Positions 16,964 to 25,448 of a DNA stretch of 64,000 nt are shown here, in pieces. Every line of letters starts with the position of its first letter. The stretch's first letter is position 1. The translations under genes were made by a program, and so were the position numbers. Source of the stretch: Dyadobacter sp. CY343 (lineage in GTDB: Bacteria > Bacteroidota > Bacteroidia > Cytophagales > Spirosomataceae). The stretch lies in NCBI RefSeq assembly GCF_021390335.1, contig NZ_JAJUXK010000002.1, forward strand, positions 310,001 to 374,000, in the 5' to 3' direction. The notes beneath the pieces were generated by a model. It did no database searches. It was not told the DNA's origin and was given only the letters and a program-made list of their open reading frames with translations.

Positions 16964-19900
16964 ATGAGAATTTCTAAAAGAAGGGACCGGAACCTGACAC
17001 GGTACTTTTATTCTCTTGTCCTGACCTTTCTGGTCAGCGTAGGCGCATTCGCACAGGATGTGGCACTCAAGGGAAAAGTTAATGATGAACAGGGGCAGGG
17101 CCTGCCCGGTGTGAGTGTGGTTGTGAAGGGGACTACGGTCGGTACAGTGACTGACCTGGAAGGAAATTATACGGTAAATGTACCGGGATCTGCGACACTG
17201 GTTTTTTCTTTTATCGGTTATATCACCCAGGAAATTCCGCTGGGAAACAGGGCGAGCCTGGATGTTAAAATGCTTGCAGATACCAAAGCACTCGACGAAG
17301 TAGTTGTTGTAGGTTATGGTACTGCGAAAAAAGCAACCCTAACAGGTTCAGTTACAGCAGTAAAAGGAGCTGAGCTTCAAAAAGCACCGGCAGCCAACCT
17401 CTCCAATACATTGGGCGGTCGCTTACCGGGTGTTTCTACTGTGCAGGCGAGCGGCGAGCCGGGTTATGACGGGTCCGCAATTCGTATCCGCGGTACCAAC
17501 TCCCTGGGTAACAGCAATGCATTGATCGTTGTGGACGGAGTACCTAACCGTAGTGGTGGTCTCGACCGTTTGAATCCTGCTGATATCGAAAGTATCTCTG
17601 TTTTAAAAGATGCGGCAGCCGCGATTTACGGTTCCCGCGCTGGTAACGGGGTTATTTTGATCACAACTAAAAGAGGAAAAACGGGCAAACCACAGCTGGC
17701 TTACGATTTGAATATGGGTATAGCACAACCAACGCGCCTGCCTGAAATGTCAAATGCAGCTGAATATGCGACGATCCGTAACGAGTTGCAGATCTATGAT
17801 AACCTGCCTGTGGGACAGTGGGGCGGTGCTTTGCAGGGATTCAATACAAATGGGGCTTACACACGTACCGACAACGGAAATGTGCTGAGCGCGGTATATA
17901 CTCCTGCTGATCTTCAAGCTTTTAGAAACGGAAGCGATCCTTTGATCCACCCAAATACAGACTGGTATAGCGAGGTGATCCGGAAATGGTCACCGCAGCA
18001 GCGCCACAACCTGCAATTGACTGGTGGTAGCGAGAATATAAAGTACCTGGCTTCCCTTGGTTATATCAATCAGGAGGGTAACTATGTGAACTCTGCGACC
18101 GGTTACAAACAATATGATATGCGTATCAATCTTGATACCAAAATCAATAAATATGTAAGTGCGAATCTGGGTGTTGCATTGCGTGAAGAATTCCGTCACT
18201 TCCCGAATGGTGGAGGTGCAGGTGATATCTTCCGGATGTTGATGCGCGGAAAGCCTACTGAAATCGCAATCTGGCCAGACGGTCGGCCGGGACGTGATAT
18301 TGAAAATGGTCAGAACCCTGCGATCATTACGACCAATGCAACTGGTTATAATAACGACAAGAGAGACTATATTCAAACAAATGGTACGATCGAGGCGCTT
18401 ATTCCGGGTGTGGAAGGTTTGAAAGTAACAGCGATGGCCGCTTTGGATAAGCAGTTGCGCCGCCAGAAATCTTTCCAGAAGCCTTGGACGCTTTACAACT
18501 GGGATAAAACGACTTACGAGGCTGACGGTGTTACGCCGGTTCTGGTAGGATCAGTTCGTTCTACATTCAGTGATCCAAGGCTGACCGAGAACGCTTCTCA
18601 GGAGCTTTCGATCCAGCTGACAGGTCAGGTTTCTTATGAAAAGACCATTAACAATCACAATTTCAATGTAATGGCTGGTATCCAGCGTGAGACTGTTGAT
18701 GCGGATGGATTTTTTGCTTTCCGTCGCTACTTCATTTCACCTGTGGTTGACCAGTTGTTCGCCGGTGGTGCTGCTGAGCAGAATATCGACAATTTTGATC
18801 TGTTCAAACGCGCACGTTTGAGCTACTTCGGTCGCGCGGGTTACAACTATAAGGAAAAGTATCTTGCTGAATTCCTTTGGCGCGTCGATGGTTCTTATGT
18901 ATTCCCGAAAGAAGGTCGTTTCGGATTTTTCCCGGGCGTATCTGCGGGTTGGAGGATTTCGGAAGAGGATTTCTGGAAGAACAATATCCGTTTCATGAAC
19001 AACGTGAAAATCCGCGGATCGTGGGGACAAATGGGTGCTGAGCCTTATTTGATCGGTACAGAAACACTTGCTGAATACCAGTACCTGTCTACAATGGGCT
19101 TCGGATCGTACATTATCAACGATCAGGTTGCTAAAACGCTGCTTGAAACCCGTGTTGCGAACCAGAACTTTACCTGGGAAGTTGCCAACAACTCCAACTT
19201 CGGTATCGAGGGTACGTTGTTCCGTGACCGCGTTGCTTTTGAATTCGATTACTTTGTGAACAACCGTTCCAATATCCTGATCCCGAAAGCTGGTTCAACG
19301 CCATCTTCGGCAGGTATCGACGGAAAACTTCCTCCTCAAAACCTGGGTAAGCTGCAAAACAAAGGATGGGAATTTAAAGTGAGCTACGACGGAAATGCAG
19401 GTGACTTTACCTATTCTGTTGGTGTAAATGGAGGTTATGCTAAAAATAAGATCAAGTACTGGGATGAAACGCCCGGCGCGCCGACTTATCAGCAAACTAC
19501 CGGAAGACCATACACTGCGTTTCTTGCATACCAATATGATGGCGTGTTCCGCGACCAGGCTGAAATCGATGCCAACCCGTTGGATTACTCAGGTATCACA
19601 GGTTCTATTCGTCCCGGTGATATGAAGTTCCAGGATGTGAACGGAGATAAGAGGATCACGGCTGACGATAAGGTTCGCTCTGATAAAACAAACCGCCCGC
19701 AGTTTACAGGTGGTATGAATATGAATTTTGGGTACAAAGCATTCGATTTGTCACTGTTGTTCCAGGGAACATTGGGCGGGCTTCAATACATTGGCCAGAC
19801 AGAATCGGGTGATATTGGTAACTACCTGAAATATGCTTATGACAACCGTTGGACGATCGATAATCCAAGCTCAACTGAGCCGCGTCTTGCCAACAGGAAC

Positions 19901-20176
19901 AATACCTATTATACCAACTTCGACAATGCCGGAGCTAACACGTATTTCCTGAGAAGCAACAATTATTTGCGTCTGAAAAACATCGAGCTTGGCTACAACC
20001 TTCCTTCCGAAGTGGGCAGCAAGCTTGGTTTGGGTAACCTGAGAGTTTATGTTAACGGATTGAATTTGTTCACCATTGACAAAATCAAGATCTGGGATCC
20101 TGAGGCGACTTCTTCAAACGGTCAGTATTACCCTCAATCCCGCATTCTGAATGCTGGTGTACGTGTAACTTTTTAA
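16964..20176 (+). CDS. SusC/RagA family TonB-dependent outer-membrane transporter (pair 1)
   Basis: 1070 residues, usual length. Signal peptide ends near VGAFAQ. A carboxypeptidase-D regulatory-like domain (KGKVNDEQGQGLPGVSVVVK) is followed by the TonB-box/plug region (DEVVVVGYGTAKKATLTGSV; IRIRGTNSLGNSNALIVVDG; VLKDAAAAIYGSRAGNGVI). The rest is a 22-strand barrel ending in an aromatic strand (ILNAGVRVTF). It imports oligosaccharides with the SusD lipoprotein encoded 9 bp downstream. No hybrid sensor, ECF sigma or anti-sigma gene flanks it, so its control is not visible. No glycoside hydrolase is next to the pair, so the substrate is unknown. Confidence 0.96.
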   Translation: MRISKRRDRNLTRYFYSLVLTFLVSVGAFAQDVALKGKVNDEQGQGLPGVSVVVKGTTVGTVTDLEGNYTVNVPGSATLVFSFIGYITQEIPLGNRASLDVKMLADTKALDEVVVVGYGTAKKATLTGSVTAVKGAELQKAPAANLSNTLGGRLPGVSTVQASGEPGYDGSAIRIRGTNSLGNSNALIVVDGVPNRSGGLDRLNPADIESISVLKDAAAAIYGSRAGNGVILITTKRGKTGKPQLAYDLNMGIAQPTRLPEMSNAAEYATIRNELQIYDNLPVGQWGGALQGFNTNGAYTRTDNGNVLSAVYTPADLQAFRNGSDPLIHPNTDWYSEVIRKWSPQQRHNLQLTGGSENIKYLASLGYINQEGNYVNSATGYKQYDMRINLDTKINKYVSANLGVALREEFRHFPNGGGAGDIFRMLMRGKPTEIAIWPDGRPGRDIENGQNPAIITTNATGYNNDKRDYIQTNGTIEALIPGVEGLKVTAMAALDKQLRRQKSFQKPWTLYNWDKTTYEADGVTPVLVGSVRSTFSDPRLTENASQELSIQLTGQVSYEKTINNHNFNVMAGIQRETVDADGFFAFRRYFISPVVDQLFAGGAAEQNIDNFDLFKRARLSYFGRAGYNYKEKYLAEFLWRVDGSYVFPKEGRFGFFPGVSAGWRISEEDFWKNNIRFMNNVKIRGSWGQMGAEPYLIGTETLAEYQYLSTMGFGSYIINDQVAKTLLETRVANQNFTWEVANNSNFGIEGTLFRDRVAFEFDYFVNNRSNILIPKAGSTPSSAGIDGKLPPQNLGKLQNKGWEFKVSYDGNAGDFTYSVGVNGGYAKNKIKYWDETPGAPTYQQTTGRPYTAFLAYQYDGVFRDQAEIDANPLDYSGITGSIRPGDMKFQDVNGDKRITADDKVRSDKTNRPQFTGGMNMNFGYKAFDLSLLFQGTLGGLQYIGQTESGDIGNYLKYAYDNRWTIDNPSSTEPRLANRNNTYYTNFDNAGANTYFLRSNNYLRLKNIELGYNLPSEVGSKLGLGNLRVYVNGLNLFTIDKIKIWDPEATSSNGQYYPQSRILNAGVRVTF

Positions 20177-20185
20177 GAAACAATC

Positions 20186-22066
20186 ATGAAATTGAGTTAT
20201 AAAAATTGGATATTTCTAGCAGCACTTGCCACAACCGGGCTCGTGTCCTGCGATACTGAATTCCTGGATGTGACCCCACCGACCGAAATTCCGAGTGAGG
20301 AAGTTTGGAAAGAAGGGCCGCTTGCAGAAGGATTTGTTACTGGTATTTACCAGGGGCTGCAACAGGGAGGTTTTAGTGAGCAAATGCTTGCATCCCTGAC
20401 CGACGAAGCCGTTTTTACCCACACCGGTAGAAACATTAATACAGTGAATGAAGGAAGTTTGAGTCCGTCCAATTTGGGTTGGGTCGACGATACTTATGGC
20501 TGGGGACCTATGTACACGCGGATCCGCGCTACCAACCTGGCTATTCAAAACCTGCAAACTGCGACTTTTACAGATGAAACGCTGAAAGCGCGCCTGATGG
20601 GGGAATCGTACTTTCTGAGAGCCTATTACTACCAGCAATTGCTGCGTTACTACGGGGCTGTTCCTATTATCACCAGGGTTTACAACCTGAATGAGGACTA
20701 CTCAGTGGCGCGAAATACCTACGATGAATGCATTAAGTTCGTGGTGACCAACCTGGATAGCGCCGCAATGTTGCTGAAAGGTAAAGTGGAGGTAAAAGGC
20801 CGCGCTACGGAAACTGCTGCTTTGGCATTGAAATCACGCGTATTGCTTTATGCAGCGAGTGATCTGCACGATATTCCTACTGCAAAGACAAAATCTGCGG
20901 TGATATCTTCCTATCCGAATCCTGAATTTTTGGGATACGTAAGCGGCGATCGCAAAGCACGCTGGCAAGCAGCACAAACGGCTGCAAAAGTGGCATTGGA
21001 TGCAAGCACAGGCGGATACAAGTTGAATCTGACCGCCCCTGTAACTCCCGAGCAAGGCAAACAGAACTACGTGTCCATTTCAATGGGTGGTGGTAGTTTG
21101 GATAAAAGTGTGGACGGATCTGCTGCGAGCGAGATCATTTTCGGGCGCTATTTTGTAGCCAGTTTGAATGAAGCTGCGCGTCAGATGGGATTGAACAACG
21201 GACCAAACGGATACCACAACTGGGCTGGCAATACGCCGATCGGTTTGCTGGTAGACGATTACCAAATGATGGACGGAACCCCGTTTTCATGGACCAACCC
21301 GACGCACAAGGCAAGTCCTTATACAAACCGTGACCCACGTCTTTACGCAACTGTGCTTTACGACGGAGCGACCTGGAAACCACGTCCATCCGATGCAAAT
21401 GATCCTGCCAACCAGATCCAGACAGGTTCCTACGACCTGCTTGACGACAAAGGCACATTGTTCAACCGCAAAGGTCTGGACACGCGCAGCAGTTCTATTG
21501 AAGATTGGAATGGTAGCCGCACAGGTTACTATATGCGCAAATTCGTTGATCCTAACCCTGCGTTGTACGATAATACCGACAGACAGAATATTCCGTGGCC
21601 GTTTCTTCGCGTAACCGAGGTTGTGTTCAACTACATCGAGGCGAGCATTGAACTGGGACAGGAAGCGGAGGCTTTGACCTGGTTGAACCGGATTCGTTTC
21701 CGCGCTGGTATGCCTGCAATTAAAGTCACAGGAACTGCATTGAGAGACGCTTACCGTCACGAAAGACGCATTGAAATGGCTTACGAAGAGCAACGCTACC
21801 ACGATGCAAGACGCTGGATGATCGCGCAGGCTACATTGGGCCGCCCGCTTCAATACATTACTGTATTGGGTAAATTCAAAGCGGGACAGTCGATGAAAGA
21901 GCCTTACCGCTACAACCCGACCGTGTACAATTATACTTATACGCCGGTGGAAGAGAAGTCTCACGAAAACAGGACTTGGCTTGACAAAATGTATTTCCGC
22001 CCATTCAGTAGGGATGAAATCAATAGAAACGCCAAGTTGATACAGAATCCAGGTTACGACAAGTAA
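20186..22066 (+). CDS. RagB/SusD family nutrient-uptake lipoprotein (pair 1)
   Basis: 626 residues. Lipoprotein leader with SCDTEF (Cys near residue 22). The SusD fold follows: EEVWKEGPLAEGFVTGIYQG, then TPR-like helices (RLMGESYFLRAYYYQQLLRYYGAVPII), and the C-terminal signature EAEALTWLNRIRFRAGMP plus RHERRIEMAYEEQRYHDARRW. It caps the SusC transporter as the surface glycan-binding lid. It begins 9 bp after SusC and is followed by a terminator, so the pair is a two-gene operon. It is somewhat longer than the average SusD. Confidence 0.95.
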   Translation: MKLSYKNWIFLAALATTGLVSCDTEFLDVTPPTEIPSEEVWKEGPLAEGFVTGIYQGLQQGGFSEQMLASLTDEAVFTHTGRNINTVNEGSLSPSNLGWVDDTYGWGPMYTRIRATNLAIQNLQTATFTDETLKARLMGESYFLRAYYYQQLLRYYGAVPIITRVYNLNEDYSVARNTYDECIKFVVTNLDSAAMLLKGKVEVKGRATETAALALKSRVLLYAASDLHDIPTAKTKSAVISSYPNPEFLGYVSGDRKARWQAAQTAAKVALDASTGGYKLNLTAPVTPEQGKQNYVSISMGGGSLDKSVDGSAASEIIFGRYFVASLNEAARQMGLNNGPNGYHNWAGNTPIGLLVDDYQMMDGTPFSWTNPTHKASPYTNRDPRLYATVLYDGATWKPRPSDANDPANQIQTGSYDLLDDKGTLFNRKGLDTRSSSIEDWNGSRTGYYMRKFVDPNPALYDNTDRQNIPWPFLRVTEVVFNYIEASIELGQEAEALTWLNRIRFRAGMPAIKVTGTALRDAYRHERRIEMAYEEQRYHDARRWMIAQATLGRPLQYITVLGKFKAGQSMKEPYRYNPTVYNYTYTPVEEKSHENRTWLDKMYFRPFSRDEINRNAKLIQNPGYDK

Positions 22067-22085
22067 CAGTGTTTCAGATTAAATA

Positions 22086-22124
22086 GGCAAACCCCGCGTC
22101 TGAGAAGGCGTGGGGTTTGTCGTT
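22086..22124 (+). terminator. Intrinsic terminator after SusD 1
   Basis: The arms CAAACCCC (22088-22095) and GGGGTTTG (22112-22119) pair, extended by partial GCG pairing inside. The loop is around TCTGAGAAG, and a short T-run follows (CGTTT). Confidence 0.7.
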
Positions 22125-22307
22125 TAAAACCGGATTTTGAAGAAAATTCCTACAAAACGTAGAGATATGTAACCACTCAGCACTTAAATGCTTTTTTGTA
22201 AATTAATATAAATCAAATAGTTAGTCATTTTGGCACAAAGCTATTATTGAAAAAAACAAGTGCGGATGCACAGGAGTCAAATATCAATTGTCTAAAAAAC
22301 ATAGATT

Positions 22308-22643
22308 ATGAAAAAGCTAATAGTATCGGCATTTACCTTAACGCTTATTTCTTTTGCCTCAGTGCAGGCACAAACTGCTGAAAAAGACGCAGCTCAACAA
22401 ACTGAGACAACGACGTCGACCACTAAGAAAAATGCGAAGGAAGATAAGGTAGCGGTAAAGCCGGAAGATTTGCCGGAAGGAATTAAGAAAACCATTAAAA
22501 GCGACGATTTCGCGGGTTGGACTGTAAAGAAAGCGTTTCTGGTAACTGACCAAAAAAATACGCAATACTATGAATTGCAAGTAGCCAAAGGCAGTGAAAG
22601 TGCCAGGGTGAAATTAGATAAAGATGGAAACAATGTAGGGTAA
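22308..22643 (+). CDS. Small secreted PepSY-like protein
   Basis: 111 residues. Sec signal peptide ending near SVQAQ, a Thr/Lys-rich linker (about residues 22-48), then a compact domain: DLPEGIKKTIKSDDFAGWTV, KKAFLVTD, YYELQVAKGSESARVKLDKDGNNVG. This pattern fits the PepSY-like/BLIP-like fold found in many small periplasmic Bacteroidota proteins. The role is unknown. It has its own terminator directly downstream and a 241-bp gap upstream that includes the SusD terminator, so it is probably an independent transcript. Confidence 0.7.
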   Translation: MKKLIVSAFTLTLISFASVQAQTAEKDAAQQTETTTSTTKKNAKEDKVAVKPEDLPEGIKKTIKSDDFAGWTVKKAFLVTDQKNTQYYELQVAKGSESARVKLDKDGNNVG

Positions 22644-22675
22644 TGTGTTTATAAATAGCCTTACATTCAGATGGG

Positions 22676-22705
22676 AAAGCCGGAAGTTCATTCCGGCTTT
22701 TTTTG
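22676..22705 (+). terminator. Intrinsic terminator after PepSY-like gene
   Basis: A perfect 10-bp stem AAAGCCGGAA (22676-22685) / TTCCGGCTTT (22691-22700), loop GTTCA, then further T residues to 22704. Canonical rho-independent form on the plus strand. Confidence 0.9.
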
Positions 22706-22831
22706 TGCCTTATCGTGCATCTTCGGACGATCTGCCTTCCGATCATTCAAACCAACCTTCAAATAAATGGATATGCCTGATCCATTTATCCCTATCTACT
22801 TTGGGCCAGTTCAATCAAAAAAATCCTGAAT

Positions 22832-23188
22832 ATGGCAAATCAAAAGACAGTTATCGATCAATGGTCTGTCAAAGATCTTGAAGATAATACTGCAATTAAT
22901 GTCACAGTAGAGCATAATACAGAACTTGGAAATGCCGGTCTGCCGGGTATTCAGTTTTTAAGTATGGGGCAATTTGTCACTTTCGAGCCTAATATCGTAG
23001 AGCAATGGGCTTACCAAGCTGGAAAACTTGGCACCGAAGCATATTATCTCGAAGACAAATCTTGGGCGCGAAGTGAAGAGGAATATATCAAATATTACCT
23101 GCTAACCGGCAGTCCGCTCAAAGCGAGAATCACAGTCAAAACACGCAGTTCCAAACCTGTCACCAAAGAATATGAGCTTCCATTTTAA
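22832..23188 (+). CDS. Hypothetical 118-residue protein
   Basis: Not recognised. No signal peptide or membrane segment, so probably cytoplasmic. It is polar and slightly acidic, with a beta-rich look (NTAINVTVEHN, ARITVKTRSSKPVTKEYELPF). It begins with MANQKTVIDQWSVKDLED and contains QFVTFEPNIVEQWAYQAGKLG. The gene starts after the terminator at 22676-22705 and stops 11 bp before a small lipoprotein gene, so the two are likely co-transcribed. Codon use looks like that of the neighbours, which supports a real gene. Confidence 0.6.
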   Translation: MANQKTVIDQWSVKDLEDNTAINVTVEHNTELGNAGLPGIQFLSMGQFVTFEPNIVEQWAYQAGKLGTEAYYLEDKSWARSEEEYIKYYLLTGSPLKARITVKTRSSKPVTKEYELPF

Positions 23189-23199
23189 TCTATATATCC

Positions 23200-23625
23200 A
23201 TGAAAAAAGTAATTCTATTAGCATTGATCTGCATGAGTGTGATCGCCTGCGACAAAAAAGACGCAGCAGTACCGCAAAATGAAGTTCAATCAGCAAGCAT
23301 ACCTTACCGGAAGGCCGCGACAATGAGCATAGCCGGAGCAGATTTGAAAGTTGATGTTCGCGAGATTGTTGATACCCGCTGCCCCAAAGATGTGCTATGC
23401 ATTACCCTGGGGGATGTTAAGATCAACTTTGATATCTCCGACGGAGCGAACCAGACACACTTAGACTTTACAGTGAAGGGAGACAAAAAAGCAGATTTTC
23501 AGGTATTCAAGTTTGGTGATAAAGAATTCATTTTGCGGGTAAGCGAAGTATCTCCTTATCCTATTTCTAATCTCGCACCGAAGCTGGAAGATTACAAAGT
23601 TGACCTCAGTATTGAAAGAAAGTGA
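23200..23625 (+). CDS. Small lipoprotein of unknown function
   Basis: 141 residues. Clear lipoprotein leader MKKVILLALICMSVIAC with the lipid-acceptor Cys at residue 17, followed by Asp/Lys (CDKKDA). The mature part looks like one beta-sandwich domain (SIAGADLKVDVREIVDTRCPKD, LCITLGDVKINFDIS, FKFGDKEFILRVSEVSPYP). Two Cys (RCPKDVLC) may form a disulfide. No family was recognised. It follows the 118-residue gene by 11 bp and is ended by a terminator. Confidence 0.75.
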   Translation: MKKVILLALICMSVIACDKKDAAVPQNEVQSASIPYRKAATMSIAGADLKVDVREIVDTRCPKDVLCITLGDVKINFDISDGANQTHLDFTVKGDKKADFQVFKFGDKEFILRVSEVSPYPISNLAPKLEDYKVDLSIERK

Positions 23626-23653
23626 TTGTTGGAGTTTTGGTGTATAGTGTAGT

Positions 23654-23682
23654 AAAAGGGGCCAGACTATCTGGCTCCTTTT
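23654..23682 (+). terminator. Intrinsic terminator
   Basis: Arms AAAAGGGGCCAGA (23654-23666) and TCTGGCTCCTTTT (about 23670-23682) pair with a single G-T wobble and a 3-base loop. The arm ends in TTTT, giving a U-tract in the transcript. Confidence 0.85.
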
Positions 23683-23752
23683 CTGTTTGTGAAGGTTTTG
23701 GGTTTACTAAATCGTTTTGTTGTGTAAATTGATAACTGAAAATATTTGCCGA

Positions 23753-24685
23753 ATGAAAACGATACTATCAAGAAGAAAGGCGCTGCAAGGATTAGGAGCG
23801 ACGGGTGCTGCCCTGCTACTGGATCCATTTGCTGCCGCCGCAACCCATTTACCTGCTATGCTGATCAATCGTAAGATACCATCTACGGGTGAAAAACTCC
23901 CGGTTGTAGGACTGGGTTCCTGGCAACAATTCGATGTGGGGACTTCAAAGGAAGAGCGGAGTGAACTTCGCGACGTGCTTTCAAAAATGAATGAGTTGGG
24001 AGGAAAAGTGATCGACGCTTCTCCGATGTATGGTCGCGCCGAGCAGGTGATCGGCGATCTGACGAGCGAGCTCAAACTCAACGACCAGTTTTTCTTCGCC
24101 ACCAAAGTCTGGACCAGCGGCCGGCAGGCAGGTATTGATCAAATGAATGATTCGCTAAAAAAAATGAAACGCTCCAAACTGGATCTCATGCAAATACATA
24201 ATTTGCTTGATTGGGAAACGCATTTGAAAACGCTCAAAGACTGGAAGGCGCAGGGGAAAATCAGGTACATAGGGATCACGCATTACACGGATTCCGCGCA
24301 TTCAAAACTGGAACAGATCGTGAAATCGAAGGCGGTGGATTTCGTGCAGTTTAACTATTCCATAAGGTCCAGAAATGCGGAAACGAGCCTGCTGAATGCA
24401 GCGAAAGACAATAACGTGGCCGTTTTGATCAACGAACCGTTTGAGCAAGGCGCTTTATTCAGGGCGGTGAAAGGCAAGCAATTGCCCGATTGGGCTTCGG
24501 AATACGATATTAGGACGTGGGCGCAATTCTTCCTGAAATATATAGTCAGTCACGAAGCGGTAACCTGCGTGATACCGGGTACATCCGATGTGAAGCATCT
24601 GGCAGATAACCTGGGCGCCGCCGCGGGCAAATTACCAGACAGTAATGCACGGAAAATGATGGTGAAATTCGTGGAAGCTCTATAA
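23753..24685 (+). CDS. Aldo/keto reductase with twin-arginine leader
   Basis: An upstream in-frame ATG at 23717 exists. I prefer 23753 because it puts MKTILSRRKALQGLG, a twin-arginine leader, at the N-terminus. The ~310-residue protein has the AKR barrel: VVGLGSWQQFDVG, the catalytic Asp/Tyr region (VIDASPMYGRAEQVIGDL), Lys (FFATKVW), and His (MQIHN). Such exported AKRs in Bacteroidota are of unknown substrate. The NADPH-binding C-terminal part (CVIPGTSDVKHLADNLGAA) is present. It is convergent with the unknown gene at 24698. Confidence 0.85.
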   Translation: MKTILSRRKALQGLGATGAALLLDPFAAAATHLPAMLINRKIPSTGEKLPVVGLGSWQQFDVGTSKEERSELRDVLSKMNELGGKVIDASPMYGRAEQVIGDLTSELKLNDQFFFATKVWTSGRQAGIDQMNDSLKKMKRSKLDLMQIHNLLDWETHLKTLKDWKAQGKIRYIGITHYTDSAHSKLEQIVKSKAVDFVQFNYSIRSRNAETSLLNAAKDNNVAVLINEPFEQGALFRAVKGKQLPDWASEYDIRTWAQFFLKYIVSHEAVTCVIPGTSDVKHLADNLGAAAGKLPDSNARKMMVKFVEAL

Positions 24686-24697
24686 TAATCCAACTGC

Positions 24698-25336
24698 TCA
24701 TTTAGTGATTTTCGTGGTAATATAGCCAAGAAATGCAGTAGCTGCCTGCAAAGCCGGAGCCGCCAGCGCGTCGCTGAACAGCGTATCGGCTTCTGCTTCA
24801 CCAAAGTATAATCCGTTGGAAGCCATTAAAGTGATTCGCGCGAATCCTGGTTTTGGAGGATTTAGTCTTCCGTATTCCCACGGTCCAAGTTGTGCGATCA
24901 TTTTTTCACTTTCGTCAAATATCCTGTCTGTTAGCTCCTTAGAGTGGAGATTAACCGAATCCCAGAAAACGATTTTGCCGGTGTGGTTAATATATCTCGC
25001 TGTACCATCACGGTAGCAGGCCAGCGTGTCCTGACCTTTCTGCAAACCGACTTCAACTATTACAGCCAATATCTCCCGCCGTAATACAGGATGATGACCT
25101 TGAAGCAACTTGTTGTAAGCGAGCAGCTTGACGCGGGAATTGTCGTCCGAATTGTCGATAACTTCGTATAAATCCGGTGCCGTGGCAGCGGGGTCAAACA
25201 GCACCGACCAGGGATATGGGGTCAGATCTTCGAGTGTTTGGGCGTAAAAAGATAGCTCGTCGCAGAAAAGCATTTCGTAGATGAAAGTCAATTCCCGCTT
25301 ACTTGCAGCGACAGATTTATTGAAAACCTCAGACAT
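24698..25336 (-). CDS. Hypothetical 212-residue protein
   Basis: Family not recognised. No signal peptide or transmembrane helix. Helical N-terminal half (RELTFIYEMLFCDELSFYAQ), then segments such as LLQGHHPVLRREILAVIVEVGL and YRDGTARYINHTGKIVFWD, and a C-terminus rich in small residues (AALQAATAFLGYITTKITK-like). It looks like a single cytoplasmic domain. It stands alone, convergent with the aldo/keto reductase and 112 bp downstream of the PQQ dehydrogenase gene on the same strand. Confidence 0.75.
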   Translation of the reverse strand: MSEVFNKSVAASKRELTFIYEMLFCDELSFYAQTLEDLTPYPWSVLFDPAATAPDLYEVIDNSDDNSRVKLLAYNKLLQGHHPVLRREILAVIVEVGLQKGQDTLACYRDGTARYINHTGKIVFWDSVNLHSKELTDRIFDESEKMIAQLGPWEYGRLNPPKPGFARITLMASNGLYFGEAEADTLFSDALAAPALQAATAFLGYITTKITK

Positions 25337-25448
25337 ATCAGACCAGATTTGAAGTGTGTAAACTCAAACATCGCCTATTGTCCCGAGATATGTTAAAAAA
25401 ATGATTTAATGGTAAGAATGAATTCGCCAACGTATTGGCCAAGAGGCG

